NCBI RefSeq assembly: GCF_000397205.1
Contig: NC_021237.1
Location: 3,163,001-3,227,000 of the forward strand
Length of the DNA stretch: 64,000 bases
Direction of reading: 5' to 3'
Source: Pseudomonas protegens CHA0
Lineage (GTDB): Bacteria; Pseudomonadota; Gammaproteobacteria; Pseudomonadales; Pseudomonadaceae
Positions 15,942 through 24,603 of the stretch are shown in pieces. How positions within the stretch are numbered: position 1 is the first letter of the stretch; every line of letters begins with the position of its first letter. The position numbers were made by a program, and so were the translations under genes. Under the pieces are notes generated by a model, which was given only the letters and a program-made list of their open reading frames with translations, was not told the DNA's origin and searched no databases.

Positions 15942-17576
15942 GTGGAGCATCTGGGCAAATCAGGGCGACCCGGCAGTGGCGGGCGCTGGTGGCCGTTGTG
16001 CGGCTGGTTGACGCTGGCGGCGCTGGTGCCGGCGGTGCAGGGCGAGGAGGGTGAACCGGTCCCGGTCGAGGCCACGGCTGCGGCGCGGTTGGTGGACGTC
16101 AATGAGTACTTCGTGCGCGGCAATACGGTGCTCGATGCCCGGGCCATCGAGGAGGCGGTGTATCCCTTCCTTGGCCCGCAGAAGGCCCTGGCCGATATCG
16201 AAGGCGCCCGGGATGCGCTGCAGAAGGTCTATCAGGAGCGCGGCTACCAGTCGGTGTTCGTCGAGCTGCCGGAGCAGAAGGTCGAGGACGGTATCGTTTA
16301 TCTGCAGGTCAGTGAAACCAAGGTCGGTCGGGTGCGGGTGGTGGGGGCCAAGCATTACTCGCCGGTGGAGATCCGCGATCAGGTGCCGGCGCTCAAAGAA
16401 GGCGAGGTGCCGGATTTTGCCACGGTGCAGACCCAGCTGGCCGGGCTCAATCGTGGCGCCGGGCGTCAGGTCATGCCGCTGGTGCGTGAAGGCCAGCGCC
16501 CGGGGACCATGGATGTGGACCTGCAAGTGGAAGACCAGAATCCCTGGCACGCCAGCGTCGGCCTGAACAACGACTACAGCGCCGACACCGAGAAGCTGCG
16601 CACGGTGGTCAACGTCGGCTACGACAACCTCTGGCAGTTGGGCCACAGCATTTCCCTGACCTATTTCACCGCGCCCCAGGACACCGACAACGCCAAGGTC
16701 TGGTCCGGTTCCTACACCGCGCCGCTGAGCGATCGCTGGGCCCTGCAGTTCTCCGGTTACCAGTCCGACAGCAACATCGCCACCATCGGTGGCAGCAACG
16801 TGCTGGGCAAGGGCCATTCCTACGGGGTGTCGGCGATCTACACCTTGCCCGCCGCAGGTAGCTGGGCCAACTCGTTGTCGGTGGGGGTGGACTTCAAGGA
16901 CTTCGAGGAAGAGATGCGCTTTGGCCGCAGCAGCGACCAGATTCCGTTGAAGTACGCCCCGGTGACCTTTGGCTACAACGGCTACCGCTACAGCGAAAAG
17001 TCCCAGCTGGGCCTGGGCCTGAACCTGATCATCGGCACCCGGCGCTTTTTCGGCTACGGCAGCGACGCCGAGGAGTTTCAGTACAAGCGCGACGAGGCCA
17101 GCGCCAGTTTCTCGGTGCTCAAGGGCGACCTGAATTTCACCTACACCTTCGCCAACGACTGGCAGTCGGCGTCCAAGACCGCCTTCCAGCTGGCCTCGGG
17201 GCCGCTGGTGTCCAACGAGCAGTATTCCGCCGGTGGCTCCACTTCGGTGCGCGGCTATCTGGCCGCCGAGCGCACCGGGGATGAGGGCTACCTGTTCTCC
17301 CAGGAGCTGCGCACGCCGTCCCTGGCCAAGTTCCTCGGCAGCTATGTGCAGGAGTGGCGCTTCTACGCCTTTGCCGAAGGCGCGCACCTGTCCCTGCACG
17401 ACCCGCTGCCCGAGCAGGAAGACCAATACAGCCTGGCCAGTGTCGGCCTGGGCACCCGCGCCAGTTTGAGCAAGTGGCTGTCCGGCAGCCTCGACTGGGG
17501 CTACCCGCTCAAGGATGGCCCCAACACCCAGAAATACGACCCGCGCCTGCACTTCAGTGTGCAAGCGACGTTCTGA
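15942..17576 (+). CDS. pdtB: Two-partner secretion outer-membrane transporter (TpsB, ShlB/FhaC family)
   Basis: An Omp85-superfamily pore that secretes a TpsA exoprotein. GTG 15942 has AGGGGG four bases upstream and gives a 544-residue product with a normal signal peptide (WPLCGWLTLAALVPAVQG); ATG 15900 is an alternative. POTRA-type domains follow (YFVRGNTVLDARAIEEAVYP; VRVVGAKHYSPVEIRDQVPAL), then a 16-strand barrel with SVGLNNDYSADTEKLRTVV and the lid-loop region SAGGSTSVRGYLAAERTGDE (VRGY motif). It ends in Phe, as outer-membrane barrels do. By synteny it is the PdtB homologue (PA0692). No TpsA substrate gene is in the window, so the cargo is encoded elsewhere or has been lost. Confidence 0.88.
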   Translation: MEHLGKSGRPGSGGRWWPLCGWLTLAALVPAVQGEEGEPVPVEATAAARLVDVNEYFVRGNTVLDARAIEEAVYPFLGPQKALADIEGARDALQKVYQERGYQSVFVELPEQKVEDGIVYLQVSETKVGRVRVVGAKHYSPVEIRDQVPALKEGEVPDFATVQTQLAGLNRGAGRQVMPLVREGQRPGTMDVDLQVEDQNPWHASVGLNNDYSADTEKLRTVVNVGYDNLWQLGHSISLTYFTAPQDTDNAKVWSGSYTAPLSDRWALQFSGYQSDSNIATIGGSNVLGKGHSYGVSAIYTLPAAGSWANSLSVGVDFKDFEEEMRFGRSSDQIPLKYAPVTFGYNGYRYSEKSQLGLGLNLIIGTRRFFGYGSDAEEFQYKRDEASASFSVLKGDLNFTYTFANDWQSASKTAFQLASGPLVSNEQYSAGGSTSVRGYLAAERTGDEGYLFSQELRTPSLAKFLGSYVQEWRFYAFAEGAHLSLHDPLPEQEDQYSLASVGLGTRASLSKWLSGSLDWGYPLKDGPNTQKYDPRLHFSVQATF

Positions 17577-17595
17577 CTTTACGGAGACCCTTCAC

Positions 17596-19413
17596 ATGCA
17601 ACGCTTATTCCTGAGCCTGTTGATCTGCCTGGGCTTCGTGCTCCCGGCCACGGCCCATGCCTGGTGGCAGGACGACTGGCATTACCGCAAGCAGATCAGC
17701 GTGGACACCACCCCGCAAGGCGCCGCCATCAATGAAGCCCTGGGCCGCACCGCGTTGCTGGTGCGCCTGCACACCGGCAACTTCACCTTCGACGGGGTCA
17801 AGGAAGACGGCGCCGACCTGCGCTTTGTCGCCGCCGATGACAAGACCCTGCTCAATCACCAGATCGAAAGCTTCGACCCGCTGATGGGCATGGCGTTGAT
17901 CTGGGTCGATGTGCCCAAGGTCGAAGGCGGCCAGCGTCAGGACATCTGGATGTACTACGGCAACCAGAAGGCCCCGAGCACCGCCAACGGCCAGCTGACC
18001 TTCGACCCCAGCTACACCGCGATCTACCACTTCGACGGCAGCAACGGCACCCCGGCCAAGGACACCACCGCCTACGGCAACACCGCGCAGAACGCCACCG
18101 GCGCGGCGATTGACGGGGTCATCGGCCGGGCCTTGCAGTTCAGCGGCCAGCCGCTGCTGCTGCCGGCCAGCCCGTCGCTGCAGCACAACGCCGGCGGCGC
18201 CTTCACCTTCAGCGCCTGGGTGCGCCTGGATCAGGCCAGCGGCGAACAACTGCTGCTGGCTCGCCGCGAAGGCGCCGGCAGCTTGCTGATCGGCATCAAC
18301 CAGGGCATGCCCTTCGTCGAAGTGGACGGCCAGCGCGCCGCCTCCACTCAGCCGCTGAACCCGGGGCAATGGCAGCACCTGGCCCTGAGCGGCGAGGGCA
18401 GCCGGCTGGCGCTGTACGTCAATGGCCGCGAGACCGCGAGCCTGGCCCAGGCCATTCCCACCTTCAATTCGCCATTGGCCATCGGTGCCGATTTGCCGGC
18501 GGCCGCCGGGGTCGAGGCCGGCCATTTCCAGCCGTTCACCGGGGCCCTGGACGAGCTGCGCCTGTCCAAGGTGGCGCGTCCGGCGGCGCTGATCCTGGCC
18601 GATGCCAGCGCCCAGGGCGCCGAGTCGAAGCTGGTGGTCTACGGCGTCGATGAAGAACAGTCGGGCTTCGGTTTCGGCAGCCTGGGTTTCCTGCTCAAGG
18701 CGGTGCCGGTGGATGCCTGGGTGATCATCCTGGTGCTGGTGGGGATGATGATCCAGTCCTGGGTGATCATGCTGCGCAAGAACCGCATGGTCAGCCGGGT
18801 CAGCGCTGCCAATGCGCTGTTCCGCGAGCAGTTCGCCAAGGTCGGCACGCGCCTGGAGATGTTCGCCGACGATCAGGTCCTGGCCAGTCGCCTGGAGCAC
18901 TCCTCGCTGTGGCGCCTGTACCTGGTGGCGGTGAAAGAGATCCGCACCCGCCGCGAGCAGGGCGCCGATACCTCCTCGGTGTCGGCGGCCACCATCGAGG
19001 CCATCCGCTGCTCCATGGATGGCGTGCGCACCCGGGAAAACCAGCAACTGAGTTCCAAGCTCTCGACCCTGTCCAACGCCATTGCCGGCGGTCCCTACAT
19101 CGGCCTGTTGGGCACGGTGCTGGGGATCATGGTGGTGTTCCTCGGCACCGCCATGGCCGGTGACGTCAACATCAACGCCATCGCACCGGGCATGGCCGCG
19201 GCCTTGCTGGCCACCGCCATGGGCCTGTTCGTCGCGATTCCGGCGCTGTTTGGCTACAACCGCCTGATCACCCGCAACAAGGAAGTCGGCGCCGACATGC
19301 GGGTGTTCGTCGACGAGTTCATCACCCGGTTGGCGGAGCTGCATGGCGAGAGCCAGCACAGCGAGAACGCCCACTGGCGGGTCAGTCACAGCAACGCGTC
19401 GGTTCCGGCCTGA
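17596..19413 (+). CDS. DUF2341-LamG-ExbB fusion: sensor-like proton channel subunit
   Basis: 605 residues from ATG 17596. A signal peptide (MQRLFLSLLICLGFVLPATA) precedes a DUF2341 domain (WWQDDWHYRKQISVD to IWVDVPKVEGGQRQDIWMYYG), then a LamG/concanavalin-like jelly roll (AIYHFDGSN, GGAFTFSAWVRLDQASGEQL, ALDELRLSKVAR). A membrane helix around residues 375-395 leads into a complete MotA/TolQ/ExbB domain with GGPYIGLLGTVLGIMVVFLG. The C-terminal part should pair with ExbD to harvest the proton gradient; the N-terminal half would sit in the periplasm as a carbohydrate- or protein-binding module. Matches from memory the exbB-like PA0693 position. It lies 19 bases after pdtB and 11 before exbD. 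Confidence 0.88.
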   Translation: MQRLFLSLLICLGFVLPATAHAWWQDDWHYRKQISVDTTPQGAAINEALGRTALLVRLHTGNFTFDGVKEDGADLRFVAADDKTLLNHQIESFDPLMGMALIWVDVPKVEGGQRQDIWMYYGNQKAPSTANGQLTFDPSYTAIYHFDGSNGTPAKDTTAYGNTAQNATGAAIDGVIGRALQFSGQPLLLPASPSLQHNAGGAFTFSAWVRLDQASGEQLLLARREGAGSLLIGINQGMPFVEVDGQRAASTQPLNPGQWQHLALSGEGSRLALYVNGRETASLAQAIPTFNSPLAIGADLPAAAGVEAGHFQPFTGALDELRLSKVARPAALILADASAQGAESKLVVYGVDEEQSGFGFGSLGFLLKAVPVDAWVIILVLVGMMIQSWVIMLRKNRMVSRVSAANALFREQFAKVGTRLEMFADDQVLASRLEHSSLWRLYLVAVKEIRTRREQGADTSSVSAATIEAIRCSMDGVRTRENQQLSSKLSTLSNAIAGGPYIGLLGTVLGIMVVFLGTAMAGDVNINAIAPGMAAALLATAMGLFVAIPALFGYNRLITRNKEVGADMRVFVDEFITRLAELHGESQHSENAHWRVSHSNASVPA

Positions 19414-19424
19414 GGAGAACTGCC

Positions 19425-19850
19425 ATGGCTTCCGTGAACGCCTCCCATGACGACGAAGACGATGCCGCCGTCGACAGCATCAACATCACGCCCCTGGTGG
19501 ACGTGCTGATGGTGGTGCTGGTGATGTTCATCCTCACCGCCACCGCCCAGGTCTCGGGCATCCAGATCCACTTGCCCAAGGCCAGTGCCTCGGTGTCGCT
19601 CTCCGAGGCCAAGACCAAGGCCATTTCGGTGAACGATGGCGGCCAGGTGTTCCTCGACGCCTACCCGGTGACCCTGGGCGAGCTGGAAGAGCGCCTGCGC
19701 ATCGAGAAGGCGCAGAACCCGGACTTCCCGATCATCGTCCGTGGCGATGCCACGGTGCAGTACCAGAAGGTCATCGAAGTCCTCGACCTGCTGCGCCGCC
19801 TGGAGTTGTCCCAGGTCGGCCTGGTCACCGGCAAACCGAGCCAGGGCTGA
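19425..19850 (+). CDS. exbD: ExbD/TolR biopolymer transport protein
   Basis: 141 residues: cytoplasmic N-terminus with DSINITPLVDVLMVVLVMF, the single transmembrane helix carrying the conserved proton-relay Asp of ExbD/TolR, then a periplasmic domain (VSGIQIHLPKASASVSLSEA). It works with the preceding ExbB-domain fusion and following TonB protein to couple proton-motive force to an outer-membrane event. Spacing of 11 and 3 bases to its neighbours indicates an operon. Confidence 0.93.
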   Translation: MASVNASHDDEDDAAVDSINITPLVDVLMVVLVMFILTATAQVSGIQIHLPKASASVSLSEAKTKAISVNDGGQVFLDAYPVTLGELEERLRIEKAQNPDFPIIVRGDATVQYQKVIEVLDLLRRLELSQVGLVTGKPSQG

Positions 19851-19853
19851 GCC

Positions 19854-20570
19854 ATGAGCGCACATCAACCGTTCGAGCTGCCGCCGGTACAGAACAAGCC
19901 GCGCGCCCTGCGCCTGCTCAAGTGGGGCGCGGGGCTGCTGCTGGGTGCCGTGGCGGCCTGGCTGCTGTGGCAGTGGGCCAATGACATGGCCGGGGTGCGC
20001 CGGGAAGCGCCGAAGGTGCCGACCATCATCCCGCTGCCGCCTCCGCCGCCTCCACCCCCACCGCCGCCGGAGAAACCCAAGGAGCCGGAGCCGGTGGAAG
20101 AAAAGATCCCGGAGCCCGAACCCACGCCCACCCCGGAGGAGGTCAAGCCGGAGGAGGAAGCACCGCCATCGCCGGCGGACGATCTGGCCAACCCGATGCA
20201 GATCGATGGCGACGCCCAGTCCGGCAACGACGGCTTCAACGTCGGTGCCGGCAAGGGCGGCGGCATGGCCGGCGCCGGTGGCGGCGGGCTGGGCACCGGG
20301 ACCTACAAGCAGTACCTGGCGGCGACCTTCCAGCGCGCGCTGCGCGAGGACCCGGAGCTGCGCAAGAAGGCTTATGCGCTGCAGGTGGACCTGTGGCTGG
20401 GCGCCGACGGGCAGGTGACCCGCGCCGAGCTGGCCGGCTCCAGTGGCAACCCCGAGACCGACCAGCAAGTGCTGGCGGCGCTGCGGGCCACGCCGCGCCT
20501 GAAAGAGCGCATGCCGGCCTCCCTGACTTTGCCGGTACGCCTGTCCCTCAAGGGCCGGCGACCGGAATGA
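19854..20570 (+). CDS. TonB-family energy transducer
   Basis: 238 residues: N-terminal membrane anchor (LLKWGAGLLLGAVAAWLLW), a Pro/Glu-rich periplasmic spacer beginning with a run of ten prolines and continuing with KPKEPEPVEEKIPEPEP, a Gly-rich hinge, and a C-terminal TonB_C-type domain (ALQVDLWLGADGQVTRAELA, TLPVRLSLKGRR). It should span the periplasm and contact an outer-membrane partner. Within this cluster the outer-membrane candidates are PdtB and the downstream porin, neither of which is a classical TonB-dependent receptor. No plug-domain receptor gene is nearby. Confidence 0.88.
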   Translation: MSAHQPFELPPVQNKPRALRLLKWGAGLLLGAVAAWLLWQWANDMAGVRREAPKVPTIIPLPPPPPPPPPPPEKPKEPEPVEEKIPEPEPTPTPEEVKPEEEAPPSPADDLANPMQIDGDAQSGNDGFNVGAGKGGGMAGAGGGGLGTGTYKQYLAATFQRALREDPELRKKAYALQVDLWLGADGQVTRAELAGSSGNPETDQQVLAALRATPRLKERMPASLTLPVRLSLKGRRPE

Positions 20571-20610
20571 GCGAACCCCTATTTGCAGTTTCTACAGGAG
20601 TTGTGTGCAG

Positions 20611-22305
20611 ATGATTTCCACCGTGAATCGATTGACCCTGGCGCTCGGCATGGTCGCCCTGACCCTGGCCGGACAGGCCACGGCCGCCGCGGCCGCGCCC
20701 TCGGAGAACGCCACGATCAACCTGATCCGTCTGTTGGTGCAGCAGGGGGTATTGAAGCAGGAGCAGGCCGACGGGCTGATCGCCCAGGCCGAGAAAGAAG
20801 CCCAGCAGGCCCGCGCGGCCACCGCCGTGGCGGCAACCGGCCCGGCTGCGGCGCCCGGTGATGTGCGGGTGCAATACGTGCCGGCCATCGTCCGCGACCA
20901 GATCCGCGATCAGGTCAAGGCCGAGGTCATGGCCACCGCCAAGCAGGAAAACTGGGCCCAGCCCAACACCTTCCCGGACTGGATCTCGCGCATCAGCTTC
21001 GACGGCGACATCCGCCTGCGCGACGAGTCGCGGTTCTTCGCCGACAACAACAGCAACGAGCTCGTCGACTACGCCAAGCTCAACGACAGTGGCCCCTACG
21101 ACGTCAACAAGGACACCAACAGCAAGCTGCCGCCGCTGCTCAACACCCGCGAGGACCGCGACAACCTGTTCCGCCTGCGCGCGCGCCTGGGGATGAAGGC
21201 GGTGATCTCGCCGGAATGGACCGCCGGCATCCGCATCGGCACCGGCTCGGACAACAACCCGGTGTCCACCACCCAGACCCTGGGCGGCGGCTTTGGCAAG
21301 AAGGACATCTGGCTCGACCAGGGCTACCTGACCTGGAAGGCCACCCAGGACCTGACCCTGACCGGCGGGCGGATCGCCAACCCGTTCTATTCCACCGACA
21401 TGCTGTATTCCAACGACCTGAACTTCGACGGCGTGGCGGCGCTGTTCAACCACAAGCTCAGCAGCGACTGGGGCCTGTTCGGCACCCTCGGCGTATTCCC
21501 GGTGGAGTACACCAACGACACCGCCACCAGCAACGGCTTCGACAAGAACGAGAGCGACACCAAGTGGCTGTTCGGCGGGCAGATCGGCGCCAACTGGAAG
21601 ATCAACCGCAGCAACAGCCTCAAAGGCGCCTTGGCCTACTACCGTTTCGACGACATCGAAGGCCAGCGCTCCAGCCCTTGTGCGCCTTGGGCCGGGGCCC
21701 CGGGCTGCGACACCGACGGCTCGCGCGTCGCCTTCATGCAGAAGGGCAACAGCGTGTTCCTGCTGCGCGACATCACCCCCAACCCGGCCACCCCGGGCCT
21801 GACCCCGCAGCCGCAGTTCGTCGGCCTGGCCTCGAAGTTCGACGTGCTCGACCTGAACCTGGCCTGGGACACCGAATTGCCGGACGACCTGCGCCTGCGC
21901 AGCCAGACCAACTTCATTCGCAACCTGGCCTACGACAAGGGCGAGATGCTCAAGCGCAGCGAGGGCGAGATCGTCAACAACATCAACAGCCAGGGCCAGT
22001 TCGAAAGCGGCGGCAATGCGCTGATGGTGCAGTTCACCCTGGGCAACGCCCTGGAAATGAAGAAGGCCGGGGACTGGAACCTGCTGGCTGGCTACAAGTA
22101 CATCCAGCCCGACGCCTTGCCCGACGGCTTCAACGACTCCTCGTTCCACCTGGGGGGCACCAACGCCAAGGGCTATTTCCTGGGCGGCAACTACGGCATC
22201 GACAAGAACATCTACGCCACGGCCCGCTACATGAGCGCCTCGGAAGTCTACGGGCCGCGCTACGAGGTGGACGTGATGCAGCTTGAACTCAACACGCGCT
22301 TCTAA
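20611..22305 (+). CDS. Putative outer-membrane porin (Porin_5-like)
   Basis: A protein of about 564 residues beginning at ATG 20611 (AGGAG ten bases upstream; GTG 20605 also possible). A signal peptide (LGMVALTLAGQATAAAA) precedes a coiled-coil N-terminal segment (INLIRLLVQQGVLKQEQADG, AEKEAQQARAATAVA), then a barrel that opens with WISRISFDGDIRLRDESRFF and ends in Phe (VMQLELNTRF). This matches the 'putative porin' family with an N-terminal periplasmic coiled coil. Its position within the Ton/TPS operon suggests an outer-membrane partner of the TonB protein or a conduit associated with the secreted product; that is inference. Confidence 0.82.
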   Translation: MISTVNRLTLALGMVALTLAGQATAAAAAPSENATINLIRLLVQQGVLKQEQADGLIAQAEKEAQQARAATAVAATGPAAAPGDVRVQYVPAIVRDQIRDQVKAEVMATAKQENWAQPNTFPDWISRISFDGDIRLRDESRFFADNNSNELVDYAKLNDSGPYDVNKDTNSKLPPLLNTREDRDNLFRLRARLGMKAVISPEWTAGIRIGTGSDNNPVSTTQTLGGGFGKKDIWLDQGYLTWKATQDLTLTGGRIANPFYSTDMLYSNDLNFDGVAALFNHKLSSDWGLFGTLGVFPVEYTNDTATSNGFDKNESDTKWLFGGQIGANWKINRSNSLKGALAYYRFDDIEGQRSSPCAPWAGAPGCDTDGSRVAFMQKGNSVFLLRDITPNPATPGLTPQPQFVGLASKFDVLDLNLAWDTELPDDLRLRSQTNFIRNLAYDKGEMLKRSEGEIVNNINSQGQFESGGNALMVQFTLGNALEMKKAGDWNLLAGYKYIQPDALPDGFNDSSFHLGGTNAKGYFLGGNYGIDKNIYATARYMSASEVYGPRYEVDVMQLELNTRF

Positions 22306-22322
22306 GCGTCAGGAGGAAGGTT

Positions 22323-22970
22323 ATGAACAGCCGAGCGAGGGCAGGGGCGGCGAGCCTGTTGCTGGTCTGGGGCGTGCTGGCCAGTGTCGGCGCCAGTGCC
22401 GAAGGCATGGAGGAGCGCCTGCGCACCCAGTTGCGCAGCACCACCCAGCAGCTGCAGGCCCTGCAAAGCGAACAGGCCCAGGCCGCGGCGGCGCGGGTCG
22501 CCGCCGAGAACGCGGCCAGGGAGGCCCAGGCCCAGGTCAAGCAACTGACGGCCGAGCTGGCCAAGACCCGTGGTGTGGCAGAGCAGTTGGCCGGCCAGCA
22601 GCAGAGCCTGCACAACCAGGCCCAGGCCCAGGCGGCCGCCAGCAGCGAGCAACTGGGCAAGTTCAAGAAGGCCTATGAGGACCTGCTGGTGCTGGCCCGG
22701 GGCAAGGAGGCCGAACGGGCCAGATTGCAGGCGCAATTGAGCGAGCGTGACACACAAGTGCAGCAATGTGCGGTCAAGAATCAGCAGATGTACGGCATCG
22801 CCAAACAGATTCTGGCGGCCTACGAAAAAATCGATGTGGCTGAGCTGGTGAAAATCCGCCAGCCCTTCGCCGGCAGCGCCCGGGTCAAGTTCGAGGAACT
22901 GGCCCAGGGCTTTGGCGACGAGCTTTACCAGACCCAGTTCGACGCCCCCCGGGCGGCGAGCACCCACTGA
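22323..22970 (+). CDS. Periplasmic coiled-coil protein
   Basis: 215 residues with a signal peptide (ARAGAASLLLVWGVLASVGASA), then about 110 residues of Ala/Gln/Glu-rich heptads (LRSTTQQLQALQSEQAQAAA, VKQLTAELAKTRGVAEQLAG) predicted to form a long coiled coil, and a small C-terminal domain with CAVKNQQMYGIAKQILAAYE and IRQPFAGSARVKFEELAQGF. An AGGAGGAAGG precedes the ATG. Probably an exported scaffold or adaptor of the cluster; no established family recognised. Confidence 0.78.
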   Translation: MNSRARAGAASLLLVWGVLASVGASAEGMEERLRTQLRSTTQQLQALQSEQAQAAAARVAAENAAREAQAQVKQLTAELAKTRGVAEQLAGQQQSLHNQAQAQAAASSEQLGKFKKAYEDLLVLARGKEAERARLQAQLSERDTQVQQCAVKNQQMYGIAKQILAAYEKIDVAELVKIRQPFAGSARVKFEELAQGFGDELYQTQFDAPRAASTH

Positions 22971-22984
22971 TCACCAGGGAAGAG

Positions 22985-23476
22985 ATGACCATGACCTTGA
23001 TTAACAGCGTCACCACCGAAAGCCTCACCGACCTGCTGCAAGGCGCCGGCTACCGGGTCAACCAGACCGAACAGAACGGCATCGTGCAACTGCTCAGCGC
23101 CAGCCAGGGCATCGGCTACGCCGTGCGCTTCGGTAACCCGGGCAGCGAAGCCGGGCACTACGTGGACTTCACCTACAGCTGCGCGCTGCGGGTGCAGGGC
23201 GAATTGCCGGCCGGGCTGGCGGAACTGTGGAACGCCTCACGGCGCTTTGCCCGGCTGTCGCTGCAGGGCGAATTCCTGGTGATGGAGATGGACGTGGTGG
23301 TGGCCGGCGTCGGCGAGACCCACCTGCGCAGCCAGCTGGAGCTGTGGGATCGGTTGCTGCAGGAGTTCATCGTCTACCTGCGCGAATACAGCCAGCAGGC
23401 GGCCCAGTTGCAGGCGCAGGCCGAAGCGCCCCAGGCGGCGCAAAGCCAACCCCGGGAAGAGGCGGCCACCCTGTGA
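22985..23476 (+). CDS. YbjN domain-containing protein
   Basis: 163 residues without signal peptide. The fold signature is YbjN/T3SS-chaperone-like: LINSVTTESLTDLLQGAGYR at the start, then short alternating strands (VRFGNPGSEAGHYVDFTYSC) and LWNASRRFARLSLQGEFLVM followed by a long helix. YbjN proteins resemble type III secretion chaperones in fold, which would suit a cytosolic binding protein for a secreted substrate. The stop codon overlaps the GTG start of the PpiC gene, so the two are translationally coupled. Confidence 0.78.
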   Translation: MTMTLINSVTTESLTDLLQGAGYRVNQTEQNGIVQLLSASQGIGYAVRFGNPGSEAGHYVDFTYSCALRVQGELPAGLAELWNASRRFARLSLQGEFLVMEMDVVVAGVGETHLRSQLELWDRLLQEFIVYLREYSQQAAQLQAQAEAPQAAQSQPREEAATL

Positions 23477-24429
23477 AAAAGCCCACCCTGGTGGTCGGTG
23501 CCGGGGCACTGACCTTGCTCGGCCTGGCGTTGGGCCTGGCCCTGCGCCCGGGCAATGACCCGGTGGCGGCGCAGCAGCCGGCCCCGACCCCGCTGCAACA
23601 ACAACTGGCGTCTACGCCCGCTGTGGCGCGCCTAGGCAATCAGCAGGTGGCGGCCGAGGAGCTCAAGCGCCTGTTCGCCAGCCTGCCCGAGGAATCCCGG
23701 GGGCAATTGCGCGGCAATCGCCCGGCGCTGGAAGCCTGGATTCGTTCACGGCTGGCGGAAAAGGCCGTGCTGGAGCAGGCCGATGCCCAGGGCTGGCGCC
23801 AGCGCCCGGAGGTGGAGCAGCAGACCCGCGCCGCCACCGAACAGATCGTGTTTCGCGACTATCTGCAGTCGGTCAGCCAGGTGCCGGCGGACTACCCCAG
23901 CCCGGCGGAGTTGCAGCAGGCCTATGACAGAGGCAAGTCGGCGTGGATGACACCGCCGTTGTACCGGGTCAGCCAGATCTTCCTCGGGGTCGCCGAGCCC
24001 CAGGCGGCCGAGCAGGTACGCCGCCAGGCGCAGGAGCTGAGCCGCAAGGCCCAGGCCGCGCCGGGGGAGTTTGCCGCCTTGGCGGCGCAGTACTCCCAGG
24101 ACCGGGACAGCGCCCAGCGCGGTGGCGACTCCGGCCTGCAGCCCTTGCAGCAACTGCTGCCGGAGGTGCGCAGCGCGGTGGCCCGGCTCAAGGTGGGCGG
24201 GGTGTCCGAGGTGGTGCAGAGCGCGGCGGGTTTCCACGTGCTCAAGCTCACCGAACAGCAGCCGGCACGGACTGCCAGCCTGGACGAACTGCGTGATCGC
24301 CTGACCCAGGCCCTGCGCGCCCAGCGCCAGGAGCAGATCGCCAAGGCCTACCTGGAAGGCATGCTCAACACTGCGACCCTGAGCATCGATGGCGCGGTGT
24401 TGAACCAGGTCCTGGAGGACAAGCTGTAG
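23473..24429 (+). CDS. PpiC-type peptidyl-prolyl isomerase, membrane-anchored
   Basis: 318 residues from GTG 23473, whose TG is shared with the TGA of the ybjN-like gene. An N-terminal hydrophobic signal/anchor (LVVGAGALTLLGLALGLALR) is followed by a SurA/PrsA-like helical region (VARLGNQQVAAEELKRLFAS) and a parvulin domain (YRVSQIFLGVAEPQAAEQVR; DSAQRGGDSGLQPLQQLLPE; SEVVQSAAGFHVLKLTEQ). It should fold or hold exported proteins in the periplasm, plausibly the barrel or exoprotein of this cluster. The synteny match from memory is PA0699. Confidence 0.87.
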   Translation: MKKPTLVVGAGALTLLGLALGLALRPGNDPVAAQQPAPTPLQQQLASTPAVARLGNQQVAAEELKRLFASLPEESRGQLRGNRPALEAWIRSRLAEKAVLEQADAQGWRQRPEVEQQTRAATEQIVFRDYLQSVSQVPADYPSPAELQQAYDRGKSAWMTPPLYRVSQIFLGVAEPQAAEQVRRQAQELSRKAQAAPGEFAALAAQYSQDRDSAQRGGDSGLQPLQQLLPEVRSAVARLKVGGVSEVVQSAAGFHVLKLTEQQPARTASLDELRDRLTQALRAQRQEQIAKAYLEGMLNTATLSIDGAVLNQVLEDKL

Positions 24430-24558
24430 GAGCTGGCTTGCCAGCGAAGGCGATCTCACAGGCCCCTTCGCCGGCAAGCCGGCTCCTACGAGGCAATACG
24501 CAGCACCGGCAACTGTAGGAGCTGGCTTGCCCGCGAAGGCGATCCCACGGCCCCGCCG
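24426..24558. repeat. REP doublet plus single REP
   Basis: An inverted pair of extragenic palindromes (24426-24488: GTAGGAGCTGGCTTGCCAGC and its partner ending GGCTCCTAC) and a further single copy starting at 24515. The first overlaps the stop codon region of the PpiC gene. It separates the operon from the LysR-type gene and may stabilise the 3' end of the transcript. Confidence 0.88.
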
Positions 24559-24603
24559 TCCGCCCGCCAAGGAAGCAACACTCAACAAGACAGGGAGTCA
24601 CCG

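Noticed and set aside
15960..17564. 534-codon minus-strand frame opposite the TpsB gene
   Set aside because: Shadow frame; no domain and it coincides exactly with the pdtB coding region.
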